A stretch of 64,000 bases of DNA. Source: Pleurodeles waltl. Its lineage: Eukaryota > Chordata > Amphibia > Caudata > Salamandridae. Location of the stretch: contig NC_090440.1 in assembly GCF_031143425.1 (NCBI RefSeq), forward strand, positions 337,469,844 through 337,533,843. The letters run 5' to 3'. The notes below the pieces were generated by a model. That model worked only from the letters and a program-made list of their open reading frames with translations. It was not told the DNA's origin and did no database searches. Shown here in pieces: positions 46,820 through 57,398 of the stretch. Position 1 is the stretch's first letter, and each line of letters opens with the position of its first letter. A program made the translations under genes and the position numbers.

Positions 46820-47740
46820 TCTGTTCGTCCAGAGACAACAAGACAGCATTCTTGTGACCTGGTACTCTGGTCATATGCATGACCCCGTACAGCAGTCTCA
46901 GACTGAGGCTCATACCTTTATGAGACATAGACCCACATTGGTCCGGTTGATCAAGGTTGAAATTACTTTTTTCAGTTTTTCAATCTGTTAGCCTAAACCT
47001 TCCTAGTACCTTGGACTCCACATTTAGGAGGGATATGGGCCAGTATGAACTACAAACCTCCTGTCTCTTATCCGTTTTGAGAATCACCATAATGGTGGCT
47101 GTTCTTTGGTCTTATGGGAGGTTCCCCTCTTTCCTGGCTTCTCAGAACGTATTCAGCATGTGATTTGCATCATCCTTGCCCACACATATGTGTAATTCAG
47201 TGGACAATCCTTTGGGGCTGGCCGCCTTTCCAGGCTGGAGCATCCCTGATCACATTCCCAACCTCCTCTTCAGTCAAGTCCTGTTCCAGATCAACCCTGT
47301 CATCCCCAGAGAGAACATGGAGGGTGATCTCTCTCAAAAGAGACACAGTCCTCCTGGTAGAGCTATTTGTAATATTTGGCAAAAGCTTCTGCCATGGCTT
47401 CATCAATAGAGTTTGTTACCCCATCCTTGTCCCTCAATGCTGCAACCCAGTTCCTCCCCCTGTCGCTTCTTTCAAGCCAGGCTATAAGTTTGTTAGCTTT
47501 ATCACCAACGTCATAGTGTTGTAATTTAGTAGCGATTAGATTAAGCATTAGCAGAAGACATCTTGTATTTAGCAACTATTGTGAACATTTCGCGGAATCC
47601 ATTTGTACTCATGGCAGCCATTATCTCTGCCACATGCTGCCACGTGCTCTGTCCTACCTTCCTGTTAACTACTCTTGAAAATCTGTCTAGTGACAAGTTA
47701 TATTTAGCATCTCCCACTTTGCACATTCCCAGTAAGGTCT
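46820..47740 (-). pseudogene. L1-type LINE reverse transcriptase fragment
   Basis: On the minus strand the order is the pre-RT L1 motif KLQHYDVGDKANKLIAWLER (about 47520-47460), the EVGNVIRDAPAWKGG region near 47240, then ATIMVILK, CSSYWPISLLNVESKVLG (about 47090-47000) and a DQ-C-G segment near 46930. These are the fingers region and the R-P-I-S-L-L-N-x-D box of L1 RT. The palm F-A-D-D motif is absent, cut off at 46820. Stops and frame changes occur throughout. The part 47560-47740 is less certain. Confidence 0.75.
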
Positions 47741-47745
47741 GCAGC

Positions 47746-47999
47746 TGTTAGTAATTAGTAACAGAGAGTAATGTGTCTACTAGTCCTTGAAAACTGTTAG
47801 CCCCTGCTACCTTTCGACTGTGCATATCATTATGACCTTATATGTATGTAAGTCATGCTTCTATAATTGTACCACCTTCTTTTTAGCCCCTGCGTGGGTA
47901 TAAAAGGACCATGCTCTCTTAGTTCAGTGTGCTACTTCAAACATTACTGAAGGGTGCTGTTTGAACTGTAGTACCACCTCTTGAGGTTTAATAAACTTT
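47746..47999 (+). repeat. Endogenous retrovirus 5' LTR, first part
   Basis: Begins TGTTAGTAATTAG at about 47746. It has a TATAAAA box at 47899-47905 and AATAAA at 47990-47995, so U3 and most of R are here. Element B is inserted just after the polyadenylation signal. The LTR resumes at 56840 and ends TTCGACA at 56949. Removing the insertion gives an LTR of about 364 bp. The left limit is inferred from the TG start. Confidence 0.75.
47899..47905 (+). promoter_or_regulatory. LTR TATA box
   Basis: GGGTATAAAAGGACC, about 90 bp before the AATAAA signal, as in compact retroviral LTRs. Confidence 0.7.
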
Positions 48000-48593
48000 G
48001 GCGGTCATTACAACATTGGCGGTAAAAGCCACATACCGCCGCTCAGAAGACCGCCAACACACCTCCGAGGCCGCGGAATTCCGCCACAGCTATTATGACC
48101 GACAGCACGGAATCGCCAATATTCAGACACCCACACAAGTCCGCCACACCAAAGGTCAGTGATAAACTGGCGAAAACAAATCCTCCACCGTCACGCCAAC
48201 AGAAATACGCCCACACTATCATGACCCACAAATCCACGCAGCGGTCTTTCAACCATGGTATTCCATTTGTGGAACACACTGCCGTGCTCAAAATACACAC
48301 ACATTTACAAAACACTACCACATTGGACAATTCAAAATACACACACACCTGATACACATACAGACACCACTCCCACAGACCCAATACAATATAAAACACA
48401 AACCCACATCACCCACAAACCCCTATGACCACAAGTACTGAGAGAAGGCAAGAGAGAGAAACCACAATACTAGCATCCACAGGCACACAACACCATCACC
48501 CACTTAACTTCCACGCACCTCACACAACACACCACTACATATCAGCACACTTCTCACCCCACACACCACCCCACACATCACCTACACCACCCC

Positions 48594-50113
48594 ATGGCAC
48601 AGCAAAGACACCCCAGGTTCTTGGAGGAGGAGCTCAGGGTCACGGTGGAGAAAATCATCCGGGTAGAACCACAGCTATTCGGATCACATGTGCAGCACAC
48701 CTCCATTGCAAGGAAGATGGAGCTATGGCGAAGAATAGTGGACAGATTCAACGCAGTGGGACAGCACCCAAGACATCGGGAGGACATCAGGAAGAGGTGG
48801 AATGACCTACGGTGGAAGGTTCGTTCCGTGGTCTCCAGACACCACCTTGCGGTTCAGCGGACTGGCGGCGGGCCCCCACCTCATCCCCCACAACTAACAA
48901 CATGGGAGGAGCAGGTCTTGGCGATTCTGCATCCTGAGGGCCTCACAGGACTAGATGGAGGAATGGACTATGGTAAGTCAAATCTTAACTATTACATCCC
49001 CCACCCTACCTGCATGCCATCACATACTCCCACCCTCACCCCCATCATTCCAATTCCTCACAAATGTCCCAACATCCCACACCACACATCCTAACACCAA
49101 ACCCTGCATGCAACAACAAAGCATGGACACCCATCACTAAAGCATGTCCACTGCACATACCCATACACCCCCTAAACCATCATCACACAAGGTCCCACAC
49201 AGGAATGCAAGCACTGGGGTACACGGTCACCCACCCATTGCACACCATGCCACACACAGATGTAATAAACATCCTTTTATACCCCTGCAGGACCCATACC
49301 CAACGTCACCGGACAGGAGGGTTCACACATGTCCACACCACCAAAAGAAGAGGCCCACAGTGATGACAGCGCCTCTGTCCAACTGGATCTAGATGACCAA
49401 CCCGGCCCATCAAGGACCTCGGGACAGTCGGCACCCCTGACACAGTCACAGGCCAATACAGAGCTTCCCACCCCTGGAAACACCAGCACAGCACCCACCC
49501 AGCGGGCCCATACCTCCGTCCCCAAGACACGTCAATCAGCAGTGTGTCCACACTACGGGGGACCCAGGCTAACCCACCACCCCAACAACAACAGGGACCT
49601 GGGGGCAGAAGCAGTGGGCACACGGTCCAGGGGACGTAGGCCCAGGAACACAGGGGAACTGGAAGGGCTGCTGTGCGACAGGGGGAGGACAGGCCAAGGG
49701 AACCCACTCTCCACGAGGCCCTCTCCAACATCATGGGAGCCTACCACCAGTCCCAGGAGACGATGGCAACGGTACTGGCCAAGTTTCAGGAGACCCAGCG
49801 CCTGCAGGAAGAACAGTATTTGGGCTTCAGGGAGGAACTTAGAGCCATCAATTCCACCCTGGGCACCATCGTAGGGGTGCTGAAGGAAGTACTCAACACC
49901 AGGAGGGACACTGTGGCACTACAAGGTGCCCCTGACACTAGCCTGGACAATGAACTGCCCACCACCTCCGCCGTCGCTAGTGGACAGGAGGCACAGCCAC
50001 AGGACTACCACACCAGCACCCCATCCCCTGCAGAGGGAGAACCATCTCGCAAACGGTCCCTGAGATCCAGGGCAAAGACAGAGAACAATGCCAAGACCCC
50101 TGCCAAGAAATGA
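48594..50113 (+). pseudogene. Element B Myb/SANT-like protein 1 (NAIF1-like), one frameshift
   Basis: Exon 1 (48594-48972) encodes FLEEELRVTVEKIIRVEPQL, then KMELWRRIVDRFNAVGQHPR and DIRKRWNDLRWKVRSVVSRH, a complete Myb_DNA-bind_5-type trihelix, followed by EEQVLAILHPEGLTGLDGG. The donor is GTAAGT at 48973. Exon 2 starts at 49291 after CCCTGCAG and encodes an acidic, Pro-rich middle. A frame change near 49660 leads into a coiled coil (MATVLAKFQETQRLQEEQYL) and a basic tail ending KTENNAKTPAKK at 50113. AATAAA at 50300. Known relatives bind transposon ends and recruit the transposase. Only the one frameshift separates this copy from a full protein. Confidence 0.75.
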
Positions 50114-50592
50114 GACCACCCTGAATGTCATCCTTCTGTCCCACTTTGTCATCCTGTCCATCCTCAAACTGCCCCAGCTCCACTTTCTATGCCCTTTTGG
50201 ACAATGCACCTGTGAGACTAATAGACTGGACTCTGCCATGGACATTTCTCTGCCATCACCCCTCACCATTTTGCTACCCCCTCCAATATTGATCACTAAA
50301 ATAAACACCCTTAAAGCACAAAACAATCTGGAGTCAGTCTGTGATTTCGAAATAGTGTATTAGCAATTACAGTGTCAAAAAGCTCTTTCATTTGAAATGT
50401 CAACATACCTATGTCACACAGCTGTAGTCCATGATGAAGCAAAGCAGAAGTCACACTGTGGGACACACATCTGTGAAATCGTAAGGGAAAGTGACAACTA
50501 AGTGACCATACACTGGGTGAAAACAACAGACAGTAGAGAGGTAGTTGTGTTAAAGTACATGTAGTAGGCAGGTTTGTATTCTTACCTGTGTC

Positions 50593-51740
50593 TCACTGGA
50601 AATATTGCTGGATCACTGAGTCCCTGTTGTCCATGTCTTCTTCTTCTGCTTCCTCGTCTTCTCTGTCCACAGGCTCCACAGCTGCAACAACACCGCCATC
50701 TGGACCATCCTCCTGCAGAAACGGCACCTGTCGTCGCAAAGCTAAGTTGTGAAGAATACAGCAGGCCACGATGATCTGGCACACCTTCTTCGGTGAGTAG
50801 AATAGGGATCCACCTGTCATATGGAGGCACCTGAACCTGTGGCTCATTGTAGCGTTCCTCTGCTCTTGTCCTGGGATTCCTCACTGGGGTCAGTAGCCAT
50901 GACAGGTTGGGGTAACCAGAGTCACCTGCAAATGGCGAGGGACAACTGTTAGACACACACTAACCTGTAGGGATATCCCCAGACCCAGACAACCATTCCC
51001 ACTGTCTTGCTTCCAGGTGCTCACCTAATAGCCACACACGGTGCCTCTGGTGTTGACCCATCACATAAGGGATGCTGCTATTCCACAGGATGTAGGCGTC
51101 ATGCACTGAGCCAGGGAACTTGGCATTAACATAGGAGATGTACTGGTCTGCCAAATTACCATCTGTACATTCATTGAATGGTAACTCTTCCGGTTTCTGT
51201 ACACCTGTTCACTCCTGCGGGGGGTACCAAAGCCACATGGGTCCCATCAATGGCACTTATGATGTTGGGGATATGTCCCAGGGCATAGAAATCACTTTCA
51301 CTGCAGGCAAATCCTCCACCTGAGGGAAAACGATGTAGCTCCGCATGTGTTTCAGCAGGGCAGACAACACTCTGGACAACACGTTGGAAAACATAGGCTG
51401 GGACATCCCTGATGCTATGGCCACTGTTGTTTGAAATTACCCACTTGCAAGGAAATGGAGCACTGGCAGCACCTGCACTTGAGGAGGGATTCCTGTGGGA
51501 TGGCGGATAGCTAACATCAGGTCTGGCTCCAGCTGGGTACACAATTCCTTGATTGTGGCACAGTCAAGCCTGTATGTGATGATCACATGTCTTTCCTCCA
51601 TTGTCGACAGGTCCACCAACGGTCGGTACACCAGAGGATGCCTCCATCTCCTCACATGTCCCAGCGGACGGTGCCTATGAAGGACAACAGCGAGTACAGA
51701 GTCAACCAACTCAGAGGTACGTACCCACAGCTTACACAGA
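50593..51740 (-). pseudogene. Element B HARBI1-like transposase, broken
   Basis: Minus-strand pieces. 51650-51440 has HPLVYRPLVDLSTMEERHVI and the following helices, ending in an in-frame stop at 51437-51439. The next piece is frameshifted near 51300 and has FYALGHIPNIISAIDGTHVA with the first catalytic Asp in the normal D-G-T-H form. Another frame change near 51215 leads to AKFPGSVHDAYILW. Exon 2 has FAGDSGYPNLSWLLTPVRNP with the second Asp intact. About 50-60 bp are then missing, between the A-E-E-R-Y-N-E motif and R-F-R-C-L-H, removing the catalytic Glu. The C-terminus ends in an acidic tail (50593). It cannot be active. Confidence 0.85.
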
Positions 51741-52123
51741 ACACGAATCATAATCCGAAAAGTGGCCTGTATGTGTGTTGTGTCTAGGCCTAGGTATGTG
51801 TGACACAGTTAAAAATAAAGCCATGTGGGCCCCTGAAATGCCGGCTGCCTGACCTGTAAATTGGGACAATGATATGTGCGGTAACTGCGCTGGCTTTGTA
51901 CACCGTTGCGGTAGGCGGTCGAACACCGCGGCGCAATGCTGGATTGATTAACATTGGACCCTATGGGTCCCATGAGCCAATGGCGATGTACGCCGGTGGT
52001 GACGGTACGCACCGCCGCAGACGTGACTGCCATTTTCTATCTGTTCAATCACTCAATACCTGATCTTCGACAGGAGAGGACCTACACTGCAAGTGCTGCC
52101 GTGACCTCGATCTGGAAGAGACA
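51741..52123. promoter_or_regulatory. Divergent intergenic region of element B
   Basis: Lies between the transposase and the second Myb-like gene, as in element A. It contains CGCCGGTGGTGACGGTACGC and ACCGCGGCG words related to the element ends. Confidence 0.35.
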
Positions 52124-54451
52124 ATGGCTCGAGTGTCTGGGGAAAGGGCCCCTGCCTTCGAAACGGAGGAGTTGGAGAAACTCGTGGACGGGGTCCTCCC
52201 CCAGTACACGATACTCTACGGCCCTCCAGACAAATTGGTAAGTACACTGGGAGCATGCTGTATGGGCTATGCCTGTGTGGAGTGGAGTGGATGTAAGAAG
52301 GGGGGGGGGATTGTGGAGTGCATGAAACGACGGTGAGTGCATGTGCCACATGGCAAGGGTAGGGATGGGAGCCAATGACTGTGACAGTGCAGTTGGTAAT
52401 AAGTTTCTCTTCCCCCTGTACAATTCATGTAGGTCAGCGCCCACCAGAAAAAACATATTTGGTGTGCCATCGCCAAGGACGTCCGGACCCTGGGGGTCTA
52501 CCACAGACAGAGCACCCACTGCCGGGAAAGATGGGAGGACATTCCCCGCTGGAGCAAGAAGACAGCGGAGGCTCAGCTGGGGATGGCCTCCCAACATAGG
52601 AGGGGTGCCCGTCGCACCATGACCCCCCTGATGTTCAGGATCCTGGTGGTGGCATTCCCAGAGTTGGATGGGTGCTTGAGGGCATCACAGCAGCCACAAG
52701 GGGGTGAGTACACTCTCATCCTGCTGATTTTGCGCGCAGTGGAGGTGTCTGGGTGGGGGAGGTGGGCTGTGGGTTTCCCTAGGCCAGGGCGAGTTCCGTA
52801 GGCAAGGTCCCTCCGTAAGGCAGGCCATGTGGCACCCCAAGTACACCTAGTCATGCCCCTGTGTCATCCATGTGTGCAGATGTCATCCATAGCCTAGTAG
52901 ACCATTTCCCAGGAATTGAACAGTGGAACCCAAGAGCGCGGCGTAGTGCAGGGGGCTTCTGTGTCTGTCGTGTCCGCCACCGGTAGCGGTAATGCATGCA
53001 CTCAACATGTCTTTCTTCTGTCGTCCCCCGCCCTTTTTGTGGTCTCCCTGTTCTTGTGTGCATTAGCATCATCAGGCGGAGGAGCAGTGGCACCGGAGCA
53101 TGAGGGGGCTGCATCCCACATGGCCATTGGGGGCCACACTACGGACTCCGACTTCACCAGTGGGACGGAGGGCGAGGGGAGCTCCACGGCAGGGACAGGG
53201 GCTGAGACCAGCGACACGGACTCGTCGTCTGATGGGAGCTCCCTTGTGGTGGTGGCAAAGTCTGTGCCCCCACCATCTACAGGTACAGCCGCCACCCCAC
53301 CTTCCAGCACCACCCTCCCAGCAGCCCCTCAGCCTTTGCCCCGTGCCCGCTCACCCGGGAGGGTGGGCATCACCTTCGCCCCAGGCACCTCAGGCCCTGC
53401 CCCAGTCACCCCTGTAGCCCTCAGTGAGGAGGACATTGACCTCCTGAGATCCCTCACTGTTGGGCAGTCTACCATTTTGAATGCCATCCAGGATGTCGAA
53501 CGGCAGTTGCAACAAACCAATGCATTCCTGGAGGGCATTCATTCTGGTCTGGAGGCCCTTCAGCAAGCTTTTCAGACTCTGGCCTCAGCACTGATGGCAG
53601 CCATTGTCCCTATGTCTAGCCTCCCACCTCCAACTTCCTCCACCCAGACCCAAACCCCTGTACCCCAGCCTATCCTAAGCACACCTCGAGACCAGAATGC
53701 ACACACGTCAACACACAAGGGAAGCTCAGGCAAACATAAGCACCACACATCCCACCGGCACTCACGCAAGCATCACACACATGCAGACACACCAACATCC
53801 ACTGCCTCCACTGTGTCCCCCTCCTCCTCATCTCCCTCCTCCTTTCCAGTCTCGTCTACAATCACACCTACATGCACTACATCTACAGCCACCACTGCAA
53901 TCACCAGCACACACACCACCACACCCGGCTCACGTGCAGTCACCACCCCCACTACCATTCACATGTCCCCTGTGCCCTCTCCCAGTGTGTCTGTGATGCC
54001 ACCTCCCAAGATACACAGGCACACACCCACCCAACAGCCATCCACCTCACGACCGCCTCCAGCGCATGCACCTTCACCCAAAGTCAGCAAACAAACACCT
54101 CCTACAACCATAACCTCTTCCTCCACTCCCAAACCCCCTCCAGCTACCCGTCCCATTGTCTCCCAAAAACTTTTCCTGTCCAACCTTGACCTCGTTCCCA
54201 CACCTCCGCCACCCCGTCTGTCTGCTAGGTCCCGAACTAGCACCTCAGCCACAACATCTCCGGGACCAGTGGTGCCTGTAGTCACCGGAATCTGGAGTGC
54301 ACCGGCCTCCAGGGCAGCAAATGTGGCAAGGAGCCACAGCACGGACAGTCCCCCACCTGTCAAGCATCAAAAGTTGGCCAGTGCCTGGTGGGAGAGGGGG
54401 AAGACTCCAGCCACCAAAGCCACTCCCAGGGGTCCCAGTGGGAGTGTGTAG
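52124..54451 (+). CDS. Element B second Myb/SANT-like protein with Ser/Thr/Pro-rich tail, intact
   Basis: Three exons: 52124-52237, 52433-52703 and 53067-54451, with consensus donors (GTAAGT, GTGAGT) and AG acceptors. They join in frame into 589 codons without a stop. Residues about 10-90 form a trihelix-like domain (FETEELEKLVDGVLPQYTIL, VSAHQKKHIWCAIAKDVRTL, QSTHCRERWEDIPRWSKKT). A conserved motif MTPLMFRILVVAFPELDG follows. Exon 3 has an acidic patch (S-D-T-D-S-S), a helical segment of about 60 residues (EEDIDLLRSLTVGQSTILNA ... QLQQTNAFLEGIHSGLEALQ) suited to a coiled coil, then about 280 residues rich in Ser, Thr, Pro and His, with a basic end. No catalytic motif. Its role is unknown; a second transposon-DNA-binding partner is the simplest inference. 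Confidence 0.85.
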
Positions 54452-55425
54452 TCAGCTGCGACACCTTCCAAGGTGGGGAAGGGCCACACGAAACCAGGAA
54501 AGTCTGGGAAGAGCAGCTAGGCGGAGGAGACTGCCATCATCCCGCTGCCCAGGAGGCCACAGCCGTCATTCCCGCTGCCCAGAAGGCCACAGCCATAATC
54601 CCCGCTGCCCAGGAGGCCACCGCCATCATCCCCGCTGCCCAGGAGGCCACCGCCATCATCCCCGCTGGGACAGAGAGGACCGCCAGTACAAGCCCCGTTG
54701 GAACAGAGAGGACCGCCAGTACAAGCCCCACTGGGCTAGAGAAGACCGCCAGCACAAGCCCCGCTGGGACAGAGAGGACCTCCAGCACAAGCCCCACTGG
54801 GACAGAGAGGACTGCCAGCACAAGCCCCGCTGGGACAGAGAGAACTGGCAGTACAAGCCCCGCTGGGCTAGAGAGGACCGCCAGCACAAGCCCCGCTGGG
54901 ACAGAGAGGACCGCCAGCACAAGCCCCGCTGGTACAGAGAGGACCGCCAGCGCAAGCCCCGCTGGGACAGAGAGAACCGCCAGCAGCTGAGTCACTGCAA
55001 AGGAGCCCTCCACTCCAAGCACCGCTGAACAGGGCACCGCCGCTCCAAGCACCGCTGAACAGTGCACCACCACCTCAAGCACCGCTGAACAGGGCACCGC
55101 CACCTCAAACACCGCTGAACAGGGCACCGCCGCCTCAAGCACCGCTGAACAGGGCACCGCTGCTCCAAACACCACTGAACAGGGCACCGCCGCCTCAAGC
55201 ACCACTGAACAGGGCTCCGCCGCTCCAAGCACCGCTGAACAGGGCATGGCCGCCTCAAGCACCGCTGAACAGGGCACCGCCACCTCAAGCAACGCTGAAC
55301 AGGGCACCGCCGCTCCAAGTACCGCTGAACTGGGCACCGCCGCCACAAGCACCGCTGAACAGGGCCCCACCACTCCAAGCACCGCTGAACAGGGATCCGC
55401 CACATCAAGCACCGCTGGCCCATGA
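54388..55425 (+). repeat. Coding-length minisatellites after the second Myb-like gene
   Basis: Three adjacent arrays: 4 x 30 bp (54541-54660, unit CCCGCTGCCCAGGAGGCC...), 10 x 33 bp (54661-54990, unit CCCGCTGGGACAGAGAGG...), and about 13 x 30 bp (55018-55410, unit AGCACCGCTGAACAGGGCAC...). All unit lengths are multiples of 3. One plus-strand frame stays open through all three, apart from a TGA at 54988-54990, reading A-A-Q-E-A-T-A-I-I-P, G-T-E-R-T-A-S-T-S-P-A and S-T-A-E-Q-G-T-A-A-P type repeats. This frame is offset from the upstream gene, whose stop is at 54449-54451. A minus frame is open too. Confidence 0.85.
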
Positions 55426-55449
55426 GCGCCAAGGGCACTGACGCTACTG

Positions 55450-56000
55450 AGTCCGTCACGAGCAGGATGAAGCACTCTGGGCACAATGCCCCATCCAGAA
55501 CCAGTGGAGAGATACATCGACTAACTCTGTCCTTAGCTGGATGAAGCACTCTGGGCACAATGCCCCCTCCAGAACCAGTGGAGAAATTCATCCACTACCT
55601 CTGTCCTTAGCAGGTTGAAGCACCCGGGGCACGATGCCCTCTCCAGAACCAGTGGAGAGATACATCCACTACCTCTGTCCTTAGCAGGATGAAGCACTCT
55701 GGGCACAATGTCACATCCAGAACCAGTGGAGAGATACATCCACTACCTCTGTCCTTAGGAGCACTCTGGGCACCAAGCCCCCTCCAGAACCAGTGGAGAC
55801 TGTATCCACTTGAGAGACTGTGGCTTTGCACTCCCCAGGATTGAACAGTGGGCAAGCCACCCACTGTAGACACTTGAGAGACTGTGGCTTTGCACTCCCC
55901 AGGATGGAACAGTGGGCAACCCACCCACTGTATAGACTTGAGAGAATGTGGCCTTGCACTCCCCAGGTTTGAACAAGTGGGCATGTGGGCCTTGTGGATT
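55450..56000 (+). repeat. Longer minisatellites, about 74-bp and about 63-bp units
   Basis: About five copies of a 66-76-bp unit (AGCACTCTGGGCACAATGCC at 55471, 55550 and 55691, with variants at 55619 and about 55759), then three copies of a roughly 63-bp unit (CTTGAGAGACTGTGGCTTTG at 55812 and 55872, variant at 55937). No frame is preserved. Confidence 0.8.
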
Positions 56001-56836
56001 TGGCATCGTGCACTCAAGCGGCTGAGGTGCCGCCCTTCCCTCCCCCTGAGGTGCCTGTTTTGTTGCTCTCTGATGCCCCTGCAGTATTCTCTCCATCATG
56101 GTCGGGGATCTTGTGTGGGCCTCGCCCATACCGTGTGGGCCTAGTGTTCCACTGACTTAATTGGAGCACTACCTGGACTACTATGCTTGGTGTATATTTT
56201 GCTTATGGTGTATATATATATTTCTGCCTACTTGATTTTAATTTATTACAATGGTTACACTCATTTTCTTTTGTCTTTGCATTCTTCTGGGGTGCTTGGG
56301 GGGTGTAACTATCATGTATAAATATGTATTAGTGTGTGCGTTGTAGTGGGTGATGGTGGGGGTGTTGCATGTGTGTGTCCCTGTTTTTCCCTCCCCCTCC
56401 CCTGTGTCGTAGGTGCAGTACTCACCATGGTCTTTGCCGCCGGCATTCGTGCTCCTGGTAGAGGAGCAGGAAGACTATCGCAGGGAGAATTTGGAGTTCC
56501 GGCTCCATGGTGTCCTGGTTCCTCGTGGGGTGTGTAGAGGTGAGTGTTTTCCCTTCGAAATCCTGTTCCCGCCATGTTTTTATCTGCGGTGAATCCGCCC
56601 CGGAAAAGGTGGCGGATTTGTAGGTTGTGATACTGTGGGCGTTACTTTGTCCTCCGCCTGTCTGTTGGCGGTGACCGCCAAGCTGTTTGTTTGTACCACC
56701 GTGGCGGTCTGAGTGTTAAAGTGGCAGTCTTTGTTGGTGGTTTTCGCCACGGTCATAATTGCTAATTTTTTACTGCCGGCCTGTTGGCGGTCTTACCGCC
56801 GCTTTAACACCAACCGCCAGTGATGTAATGACCAGC
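56001..56836. other. Element B right region
   Basis: No gene. GT-rich to about 56420, then dense CGCCAC, GGCGGT and ACCGCC subterminal words from 56560 to the right end. Confidence 0.5.
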
Positions 56837-56839
56837 TTT

Positions 56840-56949
56840 GTCTTTTATTTCAGTTTCTGTGCCAACTTCTTCCTATATGGTCTGAGGACTTTGTGCAGAG
56901 AAGGGCGAACCCCTTGCACTAGTAGGCCTTGCTGAGGCTTACTTCGACA
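56840..56949 (+). repeat. Endogenous retrovirus 5' LTR, remaining part (R end and U5)
   Basis: Continues the LTR after element B and ends TTCGACA at 56949, five bases before the primer binding site. Confidence 0.75.
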
Positions 56950-56953
56950 AAAT

Positions 56954-56971
56954 TGGCGTCCGAACAGGGAC
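56954..56971 (+). promoter_or_regulatory. Primer binding site, tRNA-Lys3-like
   Basis: TGGCGTCCGAACAGGGAC differs at one base from the complement of the 3' end of tRNA-Lys3. It marks the start of minus-strand DNA synthesis and fixes the LTR boundary. Confidence 0.8.
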
Positions 56972-57151
56972 TCATCGGCGACTCGGACGCCTGACGGATT
57001 GGCCTCGATGAAGAATTGGGATCTCGCTGCGGACGATCAATGCCTGAGGAGACCCGAATCTCGACTGAGATCCTTTTTGTTCATTCGTCGTGCAGTGACC
57101 ATTTGGTTGATTTTAGAACTTGGCAGTTGGAACCTGGACGCCCTGTGATTG

Positions 57152-57157
57152 GTAAGA
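57152..57157 (+). promoter_or_regulatory. Probable major splice donor in the leader
   Basis: GATTG|GTAAGAGCC lies between the primer binding site and gag, the expected place for the donor of a spliced env mRNA. It is a consensus match only. Confidence 0.45.
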
Positions 57158-57398
57158 GCCATTTTACGGCACTTGCTGTGGGTTTCGATGCCTTTGTTTC
57201 ACCACTTACTGTGGCTCTCGTGTTTTGGGTGACTAGTCAATTTGTGTCCTTTGAATTGATATATAAATTGCAATTTATATAGGCAGGTAATGAGGAGATT
57301 TTTCTCCAATTTAATTTTGATTTGAACGGCACATCGTACTAGAGGTACCTTGAGTGCTACTTTGATTATAATACTGCATATTTTGCACTACCTTTGGC

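Larger units (their letters stand above)
48000..56836 (+). mobile_element. Autonomous-type PIF/Harbinger transposon, element B (8837 bp)
   Basis: Flanked by TTT at 47997-47999 and 56837-56839. Terminal inverted repeats are GGCGGTCATTACAACATTGG on the left and, reversed on the right, GCTGGTCATTACATCACTGG. Subterminal CGGCGG and ACCGCC words are dense (48040-48110, 56560-56830). Gene order matches element A: Myb-like 1 (48594-50113, plus), transposase (minus, 50593-51740), Myb/SANT-like 2 (52124-54451, plus), then a 1.5-kb minisatellite block not seen in A. Joining its flanks restores the retroviral LTR. It is clearly diverged from element A, so the two are separate lineages. Confidence 0.9.

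Noticed and set aside
54541..55410. CRISPR-like array
   Set aside because: Units are contiguous tandem repeats without unique spacers, in a vertebrate transposon.
54537..55517. Long minus-strand open frame (326 codons, Ala/Val/Pro/Leu repeats)
   Set aside because: It is the antisense reading of minisatellites whose unit lengths are multiples of three, which keeps several frames open at once. No start context or splice signal supports it.
48000..56836. Five-base target duplication CTTTG for element B
   Set aside because: Aligning the terminal inverted repeats with those of element A places the ends so that the duplication is the 3-bp TTT, as expected for Harbinger.
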